A stretch of 64,000 bases of DNA from Tenacibaculum holothuriorum (GCF_002120225.1 NZ_LAPZ01000003.1:310001-374000), one strand, 5' to 3'. Positions 1 through 8,673 are shown, counted from the first letter of the stretch. Made by a program: numbers and translations. Notes: generated by a model from the letters alone, not told the origin.

Positions 1-260
1 AGATACTCATCAGATATTAGAGTTTCATAGCCTACAAACGAAACTTGCAATTTGTTATAACCTAATGGCACATTAGTAATTTCAAAATTCCCTTGCTCTT
101 TTGATGAAGCTCCTACAGAAGTACCAAAAACCAATACATTAACAAACGGAATAGTTTCTCTTGTTTTAGCATCAATAACTTTTCCTGTAATTTTTCCTTG
201 ATTTTGGGCAAACACAGAAAATACTTGTAATAAAATAAATAATAGCGCTAATTTTTTCAT
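1..260 (-). CDS. TonB-linked outer-membrane protein, N-terminal part (cut by window edge)
   Basis: Reading leftward from the ATG at 258-260 the frame stays open to base 1, so only about the first 86 residues are present. They begin with a signal peptide (MKKLALLFILLQVFSVFAQ) followed by a carboxypeptidase-regulatory-like beta-sandwich (GKITGKVIDAKTRETIPFVN, then a GNFEITNVPLG turn and VSFVGYE). In Bacteroidota this domain usually precedes the plug and barrel of a TonB-dependent receptor, but it also occurs on other surface proteins, so the exact product is open. A promoter motif lies about 22 bases upstream of the start. Confidence 0.75.
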   Translation of the reverse strand, partial: MKKLALLFILLQVFSVFAQNQGKITGKVIDAKTRETIPFVNVLVFGTSVGASSKEQGNFEITNVPLGYNKLQVSFVGYETLISDEY

Positions 261-281
261 ATCTGAATTGTTGATGCCTTA

Positions 282-289
282 CAAAAATA
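282..289 (-). promoter_or_regulatory. Promoter -7 element for the cut outer-membrane gene
   Basis: On the minus strand this reads TATTTTTG, a full match to the Bacteroidota -7 consensus TAnnTTTG, about 22 bases before the ATG. No clear TTTG -33 element is seen at 19 bases. Confidence 0.5.
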
Positions 290-342
290 CAATTTGTTTA
301 ATTAAAAAACCATTTTATTAAACAAAATAACATTTTCATAAC

Positions 343-375
343 AAAAAAACCTCAATCGTTTGATTGAGGTTTTTT
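343..375 (-). terminator. Rho-independent terminator after tRNA-Tyr
   Basis: Perfect 8-bp stem (CCTCAATC/GATTGAGG) with a 4-base loop, flanked on both sides by A/T runs. On the minus strand it follows the tRNA pair and ends in a run of T. The symmetric A-run could also end transcripts arriving from the other side. Confidence 0.8.
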
Positions 376-376
376 G

Positions 377-459
377 TGGGGAGAGCAGGATTCGAACCTG
401 CGAAGTCGAAAGACAACGGAGTTACAGTCCGTCCCATTTGGCCGCTCTGGAATCTCCCC
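377..459 (-). tRNA. tRNA-Tyr (GTA)
   Basis: Minus-strand cloverleaf with a 7-bp acceptor stem (GGGGAGA/TCTCCCC), T-arm GCAGG-TTCGAAT-CCTGC and anticodon GTA at 423-425. The 83-base length and extra arm fit a class II tRNA. No CCA tail is encoded. It is the second gene of a two-tRNA unit with tRNA-Lys. Confidence 0.95.
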
Positions 460-470
460 AAAAGCGTTTA

Positions 471-497
471 AAAAAGCTTCTCTTAGAGAAGCTTAAA
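471..497 (-). terminator. Hairpin between the two tRNAs
   Basis: AAGCTTCTC/GAGAAGCTT is a perfect 9-bp stem with a 3-base loop at 474-494. On the minus strand it follows tRNA-Lys and is trailed by T residues. It may partly terminate transcription or mark a processing site, since tRNA-Tyr downstream has no separate promoter that I can see. Confidence 0.5.
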
Positions 498-500
498 AAG

Positions 501-573
501 TGACCGGGCTGGGGCTCGAACCCAGGACCCTCTCCTTAAAAGGGAGATGCTCTACCAACTGAGCTACCCGGTC
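501..573 (-). tRNA. tRNA-Lys (TTT)
   Basis: Minus-strand cloverleaf of 73 bases with acceptor stem GACCGGG/CCCGGTC, D-arm GCTCAGTTGGTAGAGC, anticodon TTT (538-540) in a CTTTTAA loop and T-arm CTGGG-TTCGAGC-CCCAG. No encoded CCA. It is the first gene of the unit, directly below a strong promoter. Confidence 0.96.
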
Positions 574-606
574 ATTTTTGCTTTAGCATTTCTGCGTTTG
601 CGGGTG

Positions 607-637
607 CAAATATAGAAGCTTTTTTCGTTTCTACAAA
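607..637 (-). promoter_or_regulatory. Promoter of the tRNA-Lys/tRNA-Tyr unit
   Basis: On the minus strand TTTG (634-637) and TATATTTG (607-614) are separated by exactly 19 bases, which is the full Bacteroidota housekeeping promoter consensus. It lies 34 bases upstream of the tRNA-Lys 5' end. Confidence 0.85.
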
Positions 638-723
638 TAAAAAAGTGAAGTTATTTTATAAAAATTTCATCTTTTTTTTTAGTCACTTATAAAACAGTGT
701 TTTACAAATTAAAAAAAATCAAA

Positions 724-1488
724 TTATTTTTCTTGTAAATACGCTTCACGTACTTTCTTAAACAAATTAGAGGAGTATACGAAGTTTACCACAGCTTCAT
801 TATCTGTTTTAAAAATCTCTTTATTGCTTCCTTCCCATGCTTTTTTCCCATTTTTTAAGAAAACAATCTTCTCTCCTATTTCCATAACCGAATTCATATC
901 GTGGGTATTAATTACTGTTGTAATTTGATATTCATCAGTAATTTCTTGAATTAAGTTATCAATCACAATAGCTGTTTGCGGATCTAATCCTGAGTTAGGT
1001 TCATCACAAAACAAATATTTAGGGTTCATAACAATAGCTCGCGCTATGGCTACACGCTTTTGCATTCCTCCGGATAATTCTGCTGGGAATTTACTATTCG
1101 AGTTTTCTAGATTTACTCGTTGCAATACAAAATTTACCCTGTCTAACATTTCATCTTCTGGTTGCTTTGTAAACATTTTTAGAGGAAACATTACGTTTTC
1201 TTCAACCGTTTGAGAATCAAACAAAGCGCTTCCTTGAAATACCATTCCTATTTCTTGACGCCATTGTCTCTTTTCTTCAGTAGTAAATTCAGTATTTATT
1301 TTTCCGTCAAAAGCTATCGTTCCCTTTTCTGGAGTGTGCAATCCAATTAATGATTTTAAAAATACAGTTTTACCAGAACCACTTTGACCAATTATTAAAC
1401 TTGTTTTTCCTGGATGAAACGATGTATTAATTCCTTTTAATATCTCAACTCCATTAAATCCTTTATGTAAATTCTTTACTTCTATCAT
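724..1488 (-). CDS. ABC transporter ATP-binding protein, MlaF type
   Basis: Cytoplasmic ATPase of an MCE/Mla-type ABC transporter that moves phospholipids between inner and outer membrane. The 254 residues carry Walker A GQSGSGKT (34-41), a Q-loop Gln at 85, the signature LSGGMQ (138-143), Walker B YLFCDEP (158-164) and a switch His in NTHDM. Its start abuts the end of the permease gene (start 1488, permease stop at 1489), so the two are co-transcribed and probably translationally coupled. The MCE substrate-binding partner (MlaD) is not adjacent; two tRNAs follow instead. Family assignment is firm; the lipid substrate is inferred from MlaF/MlaE homology. Confidence 0.9.
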   Translation of the reverse strand: MIEVKNLHKGFNGVEILKGINTSFHPGKTSLIIGQSGSGKTVFLKSLIGLHTPEKGTIAFDGKINTEFTTEEKRQWRQEIGMVFQGSALFDSQTVEENVMFPLKMFTKQPEDEMLDRVNFVLQRVNLENSNSKFPAELSGGMQKRVAIARAIVMNPKYLFCDEPNSGLDPQTAIVIDNLIQEITDEYQITTVINTHDMNSVMEIGEKIVFLKNGKKAWEGSNKEIFKTDNEAVVNFVYSSNLFKKVREAYLQEK

Positions 1489-2229
1489 CTAGGTTAATAA
1501 CATTTGGGTTAATAAATAGTTGGCGATTACAATAATTACGATTGTCCACACTACAGATTGTGTACTTGCCTTACCAACTTCTAAAGATCCTCCTTTTACA
1601 TAATAGCCATGATAAGAAGGCACCGTAGCTATTAAAAAGGCAAATACTAAGGTTTTAATAATGGCGTATTCTACTAAAAACGGATTGAAATCTAATTGAA
1701 CTCCTTCTATAAAGTCTAAATGTGAGAACATTCCTGAAGTTATTCCCGCTACCCATCCACCAAAAATTCCAAGAAACATTGATAACACGATTAAAAACGG
1801 ATAGAAAAATACCGTAGCAATAATTTTTGGCAATACTAAATAGTTAAGTGAATTAATCCCCATAACTTCTAAAGCATCTATTTGCTCTGTAACGCGCATT
1901 GTTCCTATGCTAGACGTTATATAAGAACCTACTTTACCTGCTAAAATGATAGAACAGAATGTAGGTGCAAATTCTAAAATTACCGATCGTTTCGTTGCAA
2001 AACCAATCAAGTATTTTGGTATAAACGGGCTTGTAATATTCAACGCTGTTTGTAAGGCAATTACTCCACCAATGAAGAACGATATAAACACAATAATTCC
2101 TAAAGATTTATGACCTAATTCTTCTATTTCTTTAAACAAAGCTTCTCTAAATACTCGAGCTCTTTGTGGTTTCTTAAACACTTGTTTAAGCATTAAAAAA
2201 TACTTACCAACATGTTCTAAATAATTCAT
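1489..2229 (-). CDS. ABC transporter permease, MlaE family
   Basis: Integral inner-membrane permease of 246 residues with about five hydrophobic segments. The family hallmark is visible: a stretch reading RVTEQIDALEVMGINSLNYL in the middle of the protein, followed by LVLPKIIA. MlaE-type permeases form a dimer with the MlaF ATPase and extract or insert phospholipids for outer-membrane maintenance. It is the first gene of a two-gene operon and is transcribed away from pafA; both starts share a 175-base intergenic region. Confidence 0.9.
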   Translation of the reverse strand: MNYLEHVGKYFLMLKQVFKKPQRARVFREALFKEIEELGHKSLGIIVFISFFIGGVIALQTALNITSPFIPKYLIGFATKRSVILEFAPTFCSIILAGKVGSYITSSIGTMRVTEQIDALEVMGINSLNYLVLPKIIATVFFYPFLIVLSMFLGIFGGWVAGITSGMFSHLDFIEGVQLDFNPFLVEYAIIKTLVFAFLIATVPSYHGYYVKGGSLEVGKASTQSVVWTIVIIVIANYLLTQMLLT

Positions 2230-2317
2230 CTAAATTTTCTTTTTTGCTAAAGTATTAAATTATGACTAACTATAAGAACTATTCTTATTTTACTAGCAAA
2301 ACTCCTCATAAAAATTA

Positions 2318-2325
2318 CAAAACTA
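2318..2325 (-). promoter_or_regulatory. Promoter -7 element for the MlaEF-type operon
   Basis: Minus-strand TAGTTTTG matches TAnnTTTG. The implied leader is about 90 bases. A weaker match (TACTTTAG) sits nearer the start, so the exact start site is uncertain. Confidence 0.4.
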
Positions 2326-2366
2326 AATTGATTCTTTAAGTTTTATTAATATCGTTTATCAAGTAA

Positions 2367-2393
2367 AATTTGTAGTTTTGACAACTACAAATT
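2367..2393 (+). promoter_or_regulatory. pafA promoter embedded in a perfect 11-bp inverted repeat
   Basis: AATTTGTAGTT and AACTACAAATT are perfect inverted 11-mers separated by TTGAC. The -7 motif TAGTTTTG (2373-2380) lies inside the repeat, 25 bases before the pafA ATG. Because the predicted transcript would start within the repeat, an operator is more likely than an RNA hairpin. Confidence 0.6.
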
Positions 2394-2404
2394 AATATAC
2401 TTTC

Positions 2405-4048
2405 ATGAAAAATAACATCCTTTTTACAGCTTTAGTTTGTTTAACCTTATTTAGCTGTAAAGTTGAAAAAAAAGTAACTCAAAAAACCAAATTAGTTGTT
2501 GGTGTTGTTGTAGATCAAATGCGTTACGATTACCTTACTCGTTTTGCAGATAGATATGGTGAAGGAGGTTTTAAAAGATTATTAAATGAAGGATTTTCTT
2601 TAGAAAATGCCCACTATAACTATATTCCTACATATACAGCGGTTGGACATACTTCTATTTACACAGGAACTACTCCAACAAACCACGGAATTATTAGTAA
2701 CCATTGGTATGACAAATATTTAAAGGAAACTATTTATTGTGTAGATGATAGCAAGTATAAAACTATAGGTAATGATGGCGATGGCGGAAAAAAATCTCCT
2801 TATAGAATGTTAACCACAACAATTACCGACCAGTTGAGGTTAGCTCAAAATATGAAAGGAAAAACCATTGGAGTTGCTATTAAAGATCGTTCTGCAATTT
2901 TACCTGCTGGTCATACAGCAAACGCTGCTTACTGGTTTGATGGTGGTAGCAAAGGTGAATGGATTTCTTCTTCATATTACATGAATGAATTACCTACTTG
3001 GGTAACAGAATTTAATGCTTCTAAAAAAGCCGATGAATACTTAAGTAAACCTTGGGAAACTTTATATGATATTGATACGTATACTGAAAGTATTGCAGAC
3101 GATAATAAGTTTGAACAACCTTTTAAAGGACAAGATAAACCTGTTTTTCCTCATAACATTCCAGAATTACGCAGTAAAAACAATAACTATAGTATTTTAA
3201 AAGCAATACCAGCAGGAAACTCTTTTACAAACGATTTTGCCAAAGCAGCTATTATTGGTGAAAATTTAGGAAAAACAGATTACACAGATTTCTTAGCTGT
3301 AAGTTTTTCTTCGACTGATTATGTTGGTCATCAATTTGGAGTTGCTTCTAAAGAAATTGAAGATACTTATTTACGTTTAGACAAAGACCTAGAAGATTTA
3401 TTCAACTTTTTAGATACTGAAGTTGGCGAAGGAAACTATACCTTATTTTTAACTGCAGATCATGCTGCTGTTCAAGTTCCAGCCTATTTGAAATCGGTTA
3501 AAATTCCTGCAAATTATATCAGCTATAAAAAGTTTACAGCGTATGTAAATGAAATCACTAAAAAGCATTTTAATTCAGATGAATTGGTTGAGAATATTTC
3601 AAACTTTCAAATCTTTTTAAACAAAGAGAAAATTGCTGAATTAAAACTTGATGCAAATACTGTTGCTCAAAAAATTGCCGATGAAGTTATTAACTACAAA
3701 ACAATTTATAAATCGGTAACTGCAAGAACTTTACAAAGTACTTCATTTACCTCAGGTATTTTAAATTCTTTACAAAACGGATACAATCAAAAGTTATCTG
3801 GTGATGTATTACTAATTCCTAATCCATCTACTTTAAGTACGTATTATAAAGATGGAGGAACATCGCATGGTTCTGGATATTCGTACGATACACATATACC
3901 TATGATTTTCTACGGAAATGGAATAAATCAAGGAAATTCAAAAAAGAAATATGAAATTACCGATATAGCTCCAACTCTAGCTAATCTTTTACAAGTTGAG
4001 TTTCCTAACGGAACTACAGGTAAAATAATTACTGAAGTTATAGAATAA
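2405..4048 (+). CDS. pafA: Alkaline phosphatase PafA (lipoprotein)
   Basis: Periplasmic or outer-membrane phosphomonoesterase of the alkaline phosphatase superfamily that releases phosphate from organic esters. The 547 residues start with a lipoprotein signal (LTLFSCK, Cys18). Metal and catalytic residues line up with Elizabethkingia PafA: Asp37 in VVVDQMR, the nucleophilic Thr78 in YTAVGHTS, the substrate-contacting Asn in TNHG and Lys-Arg in IKDRS, the STDYVGH metal motif, TADH, and a C-terminal GTSHG and DTHIP. A palindrome overlies the promoter and a terminator follows directly, so it is a single-gene unit. No Pho-box-like direct repeats were recognised. Confidence 0.93.
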   Translation: MKNNILFTALVCLTLFSCKVEKKVTQKTKLVVGVVVDQMRYDYLTRFADRYGEGGFKRLLNEGFSLENAHYNYIPTYTAVGHTSIYTGTTPTNHGIISNHWYDKYLKETIYCVDDSKYKTIGNDGDGGKKSPYRMLTTTITDQLRLAQNMKGKTIGVAIKDRSAILPAGHTANAAYWFDGGSKGEWISSSYYMNELPTWVTEFNASKKADEYLSKPWETLYDIDTYTESIADDNKFEQPFKGQDKPVFPHNIPELRSKNNNYSILKAIPAGNSFTNDFAKAAIIGENLGKTDYTDFLAVSFSSTDYVGHQFGVASKEIEDTYLRLDKDLEDLFNFLDTEVGEGNYTLFLTADHAAVQVPAYLKSVKIPANYISYKKFTAYVNEITKKHFNSDELVENISNFQIFLNKEKIAELKLDANTVAQKIADEVINYKTIYKSVTARTLQSTSFTSGILNSLQNGYNQKLSGDVLLIPNPSTLSTYYKDGGTSHGSGYSYDTHIPMIFYGNGINQGNSKKKYEITDIAPTLANLLQVEFPNGTTGKIITEVIE

Positions 4049-4049
4049 C

Positions 4050-4075
4050 AAAAGCGCTCAATTGAGCGCTTTTTT
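4050..4075 (+). terminator. Terminator after pafA
   Basis: AGCGCTCAATTGAGCGCT (4053-4070) is a perfect self-complementary stem flanked by A and T runs; T6 follows on the plus strand. Confidence 0.85.
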
Positions 4076-4105
4076 ATTTGAATAATTAAGGGTATAATAA
4101 GGGGG

Positions 4106-4222
4106 TTATCTTCTTTTCTTTTGCTGTACTTTACAATACACTTTACTCATTTTTCGCTTGTTCAACTTCATCAATCCATTAAGAGTAAATAGTAATAATA
4201 CAGTAGTAAAAATATAAATCAT
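4106..4222 (-). CDS. Small membrane protein, 38 residues, unknown function
   Basis: ATG at 4220-4222, stop at 4106-4108. The product starts with a hydrophobic helix (MIYIFTTVLLLFTLNGL) and ends in a strongly basic tail (KRKMSKVYCKVQQKKRR), the layout of a single-pass N-in small membrane protein. It lies downstream of the yqaE-like gene on the same strand. I recognise no family. Real coding status is uncertain because the frame is short. Confidence 0.35.
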   Translation of the reverse strand: MIYIFTTVLLLFTLNGLMKLNKRKMSKVYCKVQQKKRR

Positions 4223-4294
4223 GTCTTTATAATTTTGGTTTCTAATAAATTAGACACAGCCAAAAATAAAAAGTCACACCTTTTTAGAAAAAAA

Positions 4295-4450
4295 TTATTT
4301 TGGATTGTTCAAAATCACCAAAGCCCCAATAACTCCAGGAACCCAAGCACATAATGTTAATAAGAAAACAATTATAAAAGAACCACATCCTTTATCAATT
4401 ACAGATAAAGGTGGAAAGAAGATTGCTAATAAAACGCGTAATAAACTCAT
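4295..4450 (-). CDS. YqaE/Pmp3 family small membrane protein
   Basis: 51 residues (MSLLRVLLAIFFPPLSVIDK at the N-terminus) with two transmembrane helices and the Pmp3 signature: FFPPLSV in helix one, a KGCG turn, then LLTLCAWVPGVIGAL in helix two. YqaE/Pmp3 proteins sit in the cytoplasmic membrane and are linked to ion homeostasis and envelope stress. The gene lies 60 bases downstream of the 132-residue gene on the same strand and probably belongs to the same transcript. Confidence 0.88.
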   Translation of the reverse strand: MSLLRVLLAIFFPPLSVIDKGCGSFIIVFLLTLCAWVPGVIGALVILNNPK

Positions 4451-4509
4451 AGTATTTTTTGGTTGATTAATGTACTATAAAGACGAACTATCTTACGTTT
4501 TGTTACACT

Positions 4510-4908
4510 TTAGTTATTGATAATCACTCTCGAATTATTTGGATCACTTACTTCATACTCAATAAAAACATCATTATAAAAGCTTGAATCTTGAGGACTA
4601 TAAACTTTCAATATTGTTGGCAAAGTATAATAAATACTATAATCAGCTTCTTTAATTTTATATTTTATATAAACTTTTTGTCTATATAAACCTTGACCAA
4701 TATGATACAAACTAGATTTATCAACCTTTCCTTTAACTATTTTAGTCTCTTTTCCAAAAAACTGAAAACTACTTTTAAAACTAAAATACGTAAACAGGAG
4801 TACTAGCATAATAATAGAAAAGCCAAAAGTTACACGAATTAAATACTTCTTCTTATCTTGTTTTTTCTTTTCAAGAAACTTGACTTTCCATTTTTCTGTT
4901 TCATTCAT
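4510..4908 (-). CDS. Hypothetical single-pass membrane protein
   Basis: 132 residues: a charged N-terminus rich in Lys (1-23), one transmembrane helix (about 24-45) and a C-terminal beta-rich domain outside the membrane (KGKVDKSSLYH... to the end). The pattern of short strands resembles DUF3592-like extracytoplasmic domains, but this is only a resemblance. It starts 12 bases after the peptidase gene ends, so the two are likely co-transcribed. Function unknown. Confidence 0.7.
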   Translation of the reverse strand: MNETEKWKVKFLEKKKQDKKKYLIRVTFGFSIIMLVLLFTYFSFKSSFQFFGKETKIVKGKVDKSSLYHIGQGLYRQKVYIKYKIKEADYSIYYTLPTILKVYSPQDSSFYNDVFIEYEVSDPNNSRVIINN

Positions 4909-4919
4909 GACAAAAACTA

Positions 4920-7421
4920 CTACATCAATTTTCCAAAGAAAATAGCATTCATAAGTAACTTATTAGTACCGTACCAAAAAGCTCTAAAATTAGTGTTATC
5001 TGTAAAAACAATAACTCTTCCAGCTCCTAATCGTTGTACTACAAACGGAACTGTATTCTTTAATTCTTTTAAATTTTCTTTTGAAATATATCCACTTAAC
5101 AATGGATTGTTAGTATACTGAATAGGATTATTATAACTCTTTTTATTTGGTTGAATAAATTGACGTGTATTTCTAAACAAGGCTATTTTATCATTCTTAT
5201 ACCCAAAGTTTACAGGATGAGAACGATCTATTTTCGCTTCAAAAATAGCTCCTCCGATTACCTGTGCTCCAGATTGTAATGAACGATTTTCAAACGATAC
5301 ATTTTCTACAGTGTCAATCTTAGTTTTATTAAACTTAACATTGATAAACTTTTTATTAGACAACCAACTCACTGCATTTCTATAACCAATCAATACACCT
5401 CCATTTTTAACCCAAGTTTTTAGTTTGGTTTCTAATCTACTATCTATCGAATAGCTATTCGGTACAATAATCGTAGTATACCTACTTAAATCTACTCGTG
5501 TAGCGTAAGACATATCTAACTTAGTTAGTTTCATATCGAAACGTTGGTCTAATAAATGCCAAATTTCTCCTGCATCGTAACTAGTAATACCATTACCAAC
5601 CAACATTGCTACTTTAGGTTGTTTTATTGCTCTAAAATTTCTACTTCCTAAATCAATTCCTTCATTTAAACCTGTTGAAACTCCTTTCATTTCTATATGA
5701 TTTTCTTGAGCAATCTTTTCTAGAAACTGAAATAATTCCGTTCCATTTAATTTTTGATTTTGAGCTGGAATAAAAATAGTTCCGTAATCGTACGAATTAC
5801 CATCGTTTTTAAACTGTTTCATCGCAACTTTAGCTCGCAACCCTCTTTCTAAAATTGTATTCAATGCTTTTGGGGTATAATACTCATTCCAAGGAAATAA
5901 ATACCCAACAGAACTCTTGTTACTTACTTCCCTTACTTTTTCTTTTAATTTAGTGACTTCCTTTCCTGCTTTAGATAATGAAATATTATCAGCAAAATCT
6001 ACTCCAAAAGCGTGATTGAATGTCCATGCAGAAACATCGTAAAACAAACTATCTTTAAACGTTTTTCTTACATCAAACATCGCTTTTACCAATCGTTGAT
6101 TTTTCTGATTCATAGGAACCACATAACTGTATCCTTTTTTAAATTTCTTTCCGTTTGATGAAAAATCAGTTTTTAATTCGTGAATTTTTATTTGATGTCT
6201 TTTTAAAACCTCAGCTAAATGATTCGTTTTTGCAGCATCTTTTTCATCTCCAAAAACAATCGCTTTATTTTCTCCAGAGTTTCTTGAATTCTTATAAAAA
6301 TCTTGTTGGTACTTTTTAATTTTAGTACGCATATTTTTAGCAGCTTCTAAAGTAGATAACGCAGCAGTAAACTGATTTCGAATTGTAAATGGAAAAGTTA
6401 AAATTCCGTTTTCACTTTCTTGCGCATGTCCGCGAGAACTTCCTTGCTCAAATAAAATCCCAATACTTCCATTAATATCTGGAAAGGTTGATCCTTTTCC
6501 ATAGTAAAAATCATCAAAACTTTCTTCTGAATAATACGTTGAACCAATTTTATCAAAAGCTTTTGCGTGATAACCTGCAATTTCTTTTGTTAAATCTTGA
6601 TTCATTTGTGGAGTTAACGGATTTGTTCTACTCGGTATTCCTGGTTGAAAAAAGAAAGTAGAGTTTGTTCCCATTTCATGATGGTCGGTTAAAATATTAG
6701 GCAACCATTTATGAAAAGAAGCAATTCTTGCTTTACTCTCTGGTAATTGCACTGGTAACCAGTCACGATTCATATCAAACCAATAATGATTGGTTCTTCC
6801 CCCAGGCCAAACTTCATGATATTCTCTATCATTCGGATCAGGGTTAATATTGTTTGCTTTGTTTGTATTTGCCCAATACGCAAAACGTTGCAATCCGTCT
6901 GGATTTAACGATGGATCAAATAAAATAACGGTATTTTTTAATAACTCATCTATTTTAGAACCTTCAGCCGCAGCTAAATAGTACGCAGCAGCCAATGCCG
7001 CATTAGAACCGCTTGCTTCGTTACCATGAATTGAAAATCCTTGATACACAACTATAGGTTGATTTGAAACATCAATAGAACTATCATTAGTAGCTTTTAT
7101 GTGATTTTTTCTTATTTCTTCAATTTGCTGTTGATTCCCAGGTGAAGTAATTGTTAGTAATAATAAAGGTCTTCCTTCATAGGTTTTTCCTCTATCTTCA
7201 ATAGTAATTCTATTTGAAGCTTTTGCTAAAGTTTTCATATACTCAACCAATTTATCGTGAGTTATATGCCACTCTCCTACTTCATGACCTATAACCGATT
7301 TTGGTGTAGGAATATTTTTATTATATGTTACATCTGTTGGTAAATAATACGATAAGTCTAATTTCTTTTGTGAAAATGTTGAGACACAGAATAAAAGAAA
7401 TAATACAGTTAGTTTTTTCAT
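4920..7421 (-). CDS. Secreted M14 family zinc carboxypeptidase
   Basis: 833 residues with signal peptide (MKKLTVLFLLFCVSTFSQ). The M14 metallopeptidase domain spans about 45-350: zinc ligands in HGNE (His132, Glu135), the NPDG motif (173-176), DMNRDW with the substrate-binding Arg219, a His in LTDHHEMG (247/248) as third ligand, and the catalytic Glu325 in GILFEQGSS. The C-terminal half (about 610-833) has a class I glutamine-amidotransferase-like fold seen in many Bacteroidota M14 proteins and is probably not catalytic. It most likely trims peptides or proteins in the periplasm or outside the cell. First gene of an operon with the 132-residue membrane protein. Confidence 0.9.
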   Translation of the reverse strand: MKKLTVLFLLFCVSTFSQKKLDLSYYLPTDVTYNKNIPTPKSVIGHEVGEWHITHDKLVEYMKTLAKASNRITIEDRGKTYEGRPLLLLTITSPGNQQQIEEIRKNHIKATNDSSIDVSNQPIVVYQGFSIHGNEASGSNAALAAAYYLAAAEGSKIDELLKNTVILFDPSLNPDGLQRFAYWANTNKANNINPDPNDREYHEVWPGGRTNHYWFDMNRDWLPVQLPESKARIASFHKWLPNILTDHHEMGTNSTFFFQPGIPSRTNPLTPQMNQDLTKEIAGYHAKAFDKIGSTYYSEESFDDFYYGKGSTFPDINGSIGILFEQGSSRGHAQESENGILTFPFTIRNQFTAALSTLEAAKNMRTKIKKYQQDFYKNSRNSGENKAIVFGDEKDAAKTNHLAEVLKRHQIKIHELKTDFSSNGKKFKKGYSYVVPMNQKNQRLVKAMFDVRKTFKDSLFYDVSAWTFNHAFGVDFADNISLSKAGKEVTKLKEKVREVSNKSSVGYLFPWNEYYTPKALNTILERGLRAKVAMKQFKNDGNSYDYGTIFIPAQNQKLNGTELFQFLEKIAQENHIEMKGVSTGLNEGIDLGSRNFRAIKQPKVAMLVGNGITSYDAGEIWHLLDQRFDMKLTKLDMSYATRVDLSRYTTIIVPNSYSIDSRLETKLKTWVKNGGVLIGYRNAVSWLSNKKFINVKFNKTKIDTVENVSFENRSLQSGAQVIGGAIFEAKIDRSHPVNFGYKNDKIALFRNTRQFIQPNKKSYNNPIQYTNNPLLSGYISKENLKELKNTVPFVVQRLGAGRVIVFTDNTNFRAFWYGTNKLLMNAIFFGKLM

Positions 7422-7446
7422 TTAAAATATTCGTTTGATAGTCAAA

Positions 7447-7454
7447 CAAATATA
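7447..7454 (-). promoter_or_regulatory. Promoter -7 element for the M14 peptidase operon
   Basis: Minus-strand TATATTTG matches TAnnTTTG, about 26 bases before the ATG. Confidence 0.55.
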
Positions 7455-7469
7455 TTGATTCCTTTTTTC

Positions 7470-7477
7470 TATTTTTG
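7470..7477 (+). promoter_or_regulatory. Promoter -7 element for the bestrophin gene
   Basis: TATTTTTG on the plus strand, 23 bases before the ATG at 7501. It lies back to back with the peptidase promoter; no good -33 element at 19 bases. Confidence 0.45.
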
Positions 7478-7500
7478 AGACTATAACATAATATTAACGT

Positions 7501-8601
7501 ATGTACATTAAAAGAACCTTTCCGCTTAAAGGAATGTTACGTTGGACTCGTAGAAACATTTATTTGTTTGTTATTTTGGCAACCATTCCTGTTTTTTTAT
7601 TTGAAATTGTTGGTTTAAAATGGCTACATGTGCCCTGGCTTCCTTTAGGGGTTTTAGGTACTGCTATTTCATTTTTAGTCAGTTTTAAAAATAATGCTTC
7701 TTATGATAGACTTTGGGAAGCTCGTAAAATTTGGGGAGGTATCGTAAACTCTTCTCGTTCTTGGACTATAATGGTTAAGGATTTTATCAATAATGATCAT
7801 GCGGAAAACAAACTTTCTAAAGGAGAATTATTTAAAGTACATCAAGAATTAGTACACAGACATGTTGCTTGGTTAACTGCTTTACGTTATCAACTACGTA
7901 AAGATAAACCTTGGGAAATGCATTTAAAAAAAGATAAGTCTAATATAGAATTCAGAAAGCAGTTATTTGTTCATGAAGATGAAATTCCTATTGAGGGCTT
8001 TATTAAAAACTATATTTCTGATGAAGAGTATAACGAGTTATTTGCTAAAGGAAATCAAGCTTCTCAGATTTTAGGAATTCAATCTCGCAGGTTACGAGAA
8101 TTAAAAGAAGCTGGCTATATAGATGATTTCCGTCATATGGAAATGGAAAATATGTTAGTGGAGTTTTATACATTACAAGGAAAAAGCGAACGCATTAAAA
8201 ACTTTCCATATCCACGTCAGTATGCAACTATGAACTTTTACTTTGTTTGGTTATTTATTATTTTATTGCCTTACGGAATTATGCAAGGTTTTGAAAGCAT
8301 TGGAGATCATATTGTCGAAGAATTATCTCATCATCAATCAAGAACAGATTGGGGACACAGAATTCAAGAATTTATTGCAGATAATTTTGTTTGGTTTTCT
8401 ATTCCTTTTAGTGTGATTCTCTCTTGGGTTTTTAACACTATGGAAGCTATTGGAGAAAACTCAGAAAACCCATTTGAAGGCGGACCAAACGATGTGCCTA
8501 TTACTAATATGAGTAGAGGAATAGAAATTGATATTCGACAATTAATAGATGATACAGATATACCTCAACCATATGAATGGAAAAATGATATTGTTTTGTA
8601 A
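7501..8601 (+). CDS. Bestrophin family ion channel
   Basis: 366-residue inner-membrane protein of the bestrophin (formerly UPF0187) family. The N-terminal region shows the family signature: RWTRRNIYLFVI leading into transmembrane helix 1, VPWLPLGVLGTAISFLVSFK in helix 2, then NNASYDRLWEARKIWG. Two further helices lie around 236-260 and 295-315. Bacterial homologues such as KpBest are pentameric, cation-selective channels; the ion here cannot be read from sequence. The conserved C-terminal stretch ENPFEGGPNDVP is present. It is followed after 72 bases by a small secreted protein gene. Confidence 0.9.
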   Translation: MYIKRTFPLKGMLRWTRRNIYLFVILATIPVFLFEIVGLKWLHVPWLPLGVLGTAISFLVSFKNNASYDRLWEARKIWGGIVNSSRSWTIMVKDFINNDHAENKLSKGELFKVHQELVHRHVAWLTALRYQLRKDKPWEMHLKKDKSNIEFRKQLFVHEDEIPIEGFIKNYISDEEYNELFAKGNQASQILGIQSRRLRELKEAGYIDDFRHMEMENMLVEFYTLQGKSERIKNFPYPRQYATMNFYFVWLFIILLPYGIMQGFESIGDHIVEELSHHQSRTDWGHRIQEFIADNFVWFSIPFSVILSWVFNTMEAIGENSENPFEGGPNDVPITNMSRGIEIDIRQLIDDTDIPQPYEWKNDIVL

Positions 8602-8673
8602 TAAATAAATATTTTTTAAACCTTTTCAATTTTTCTAGGTCTAACAAGTAGACAATTTAAAAAATTAGTAATT

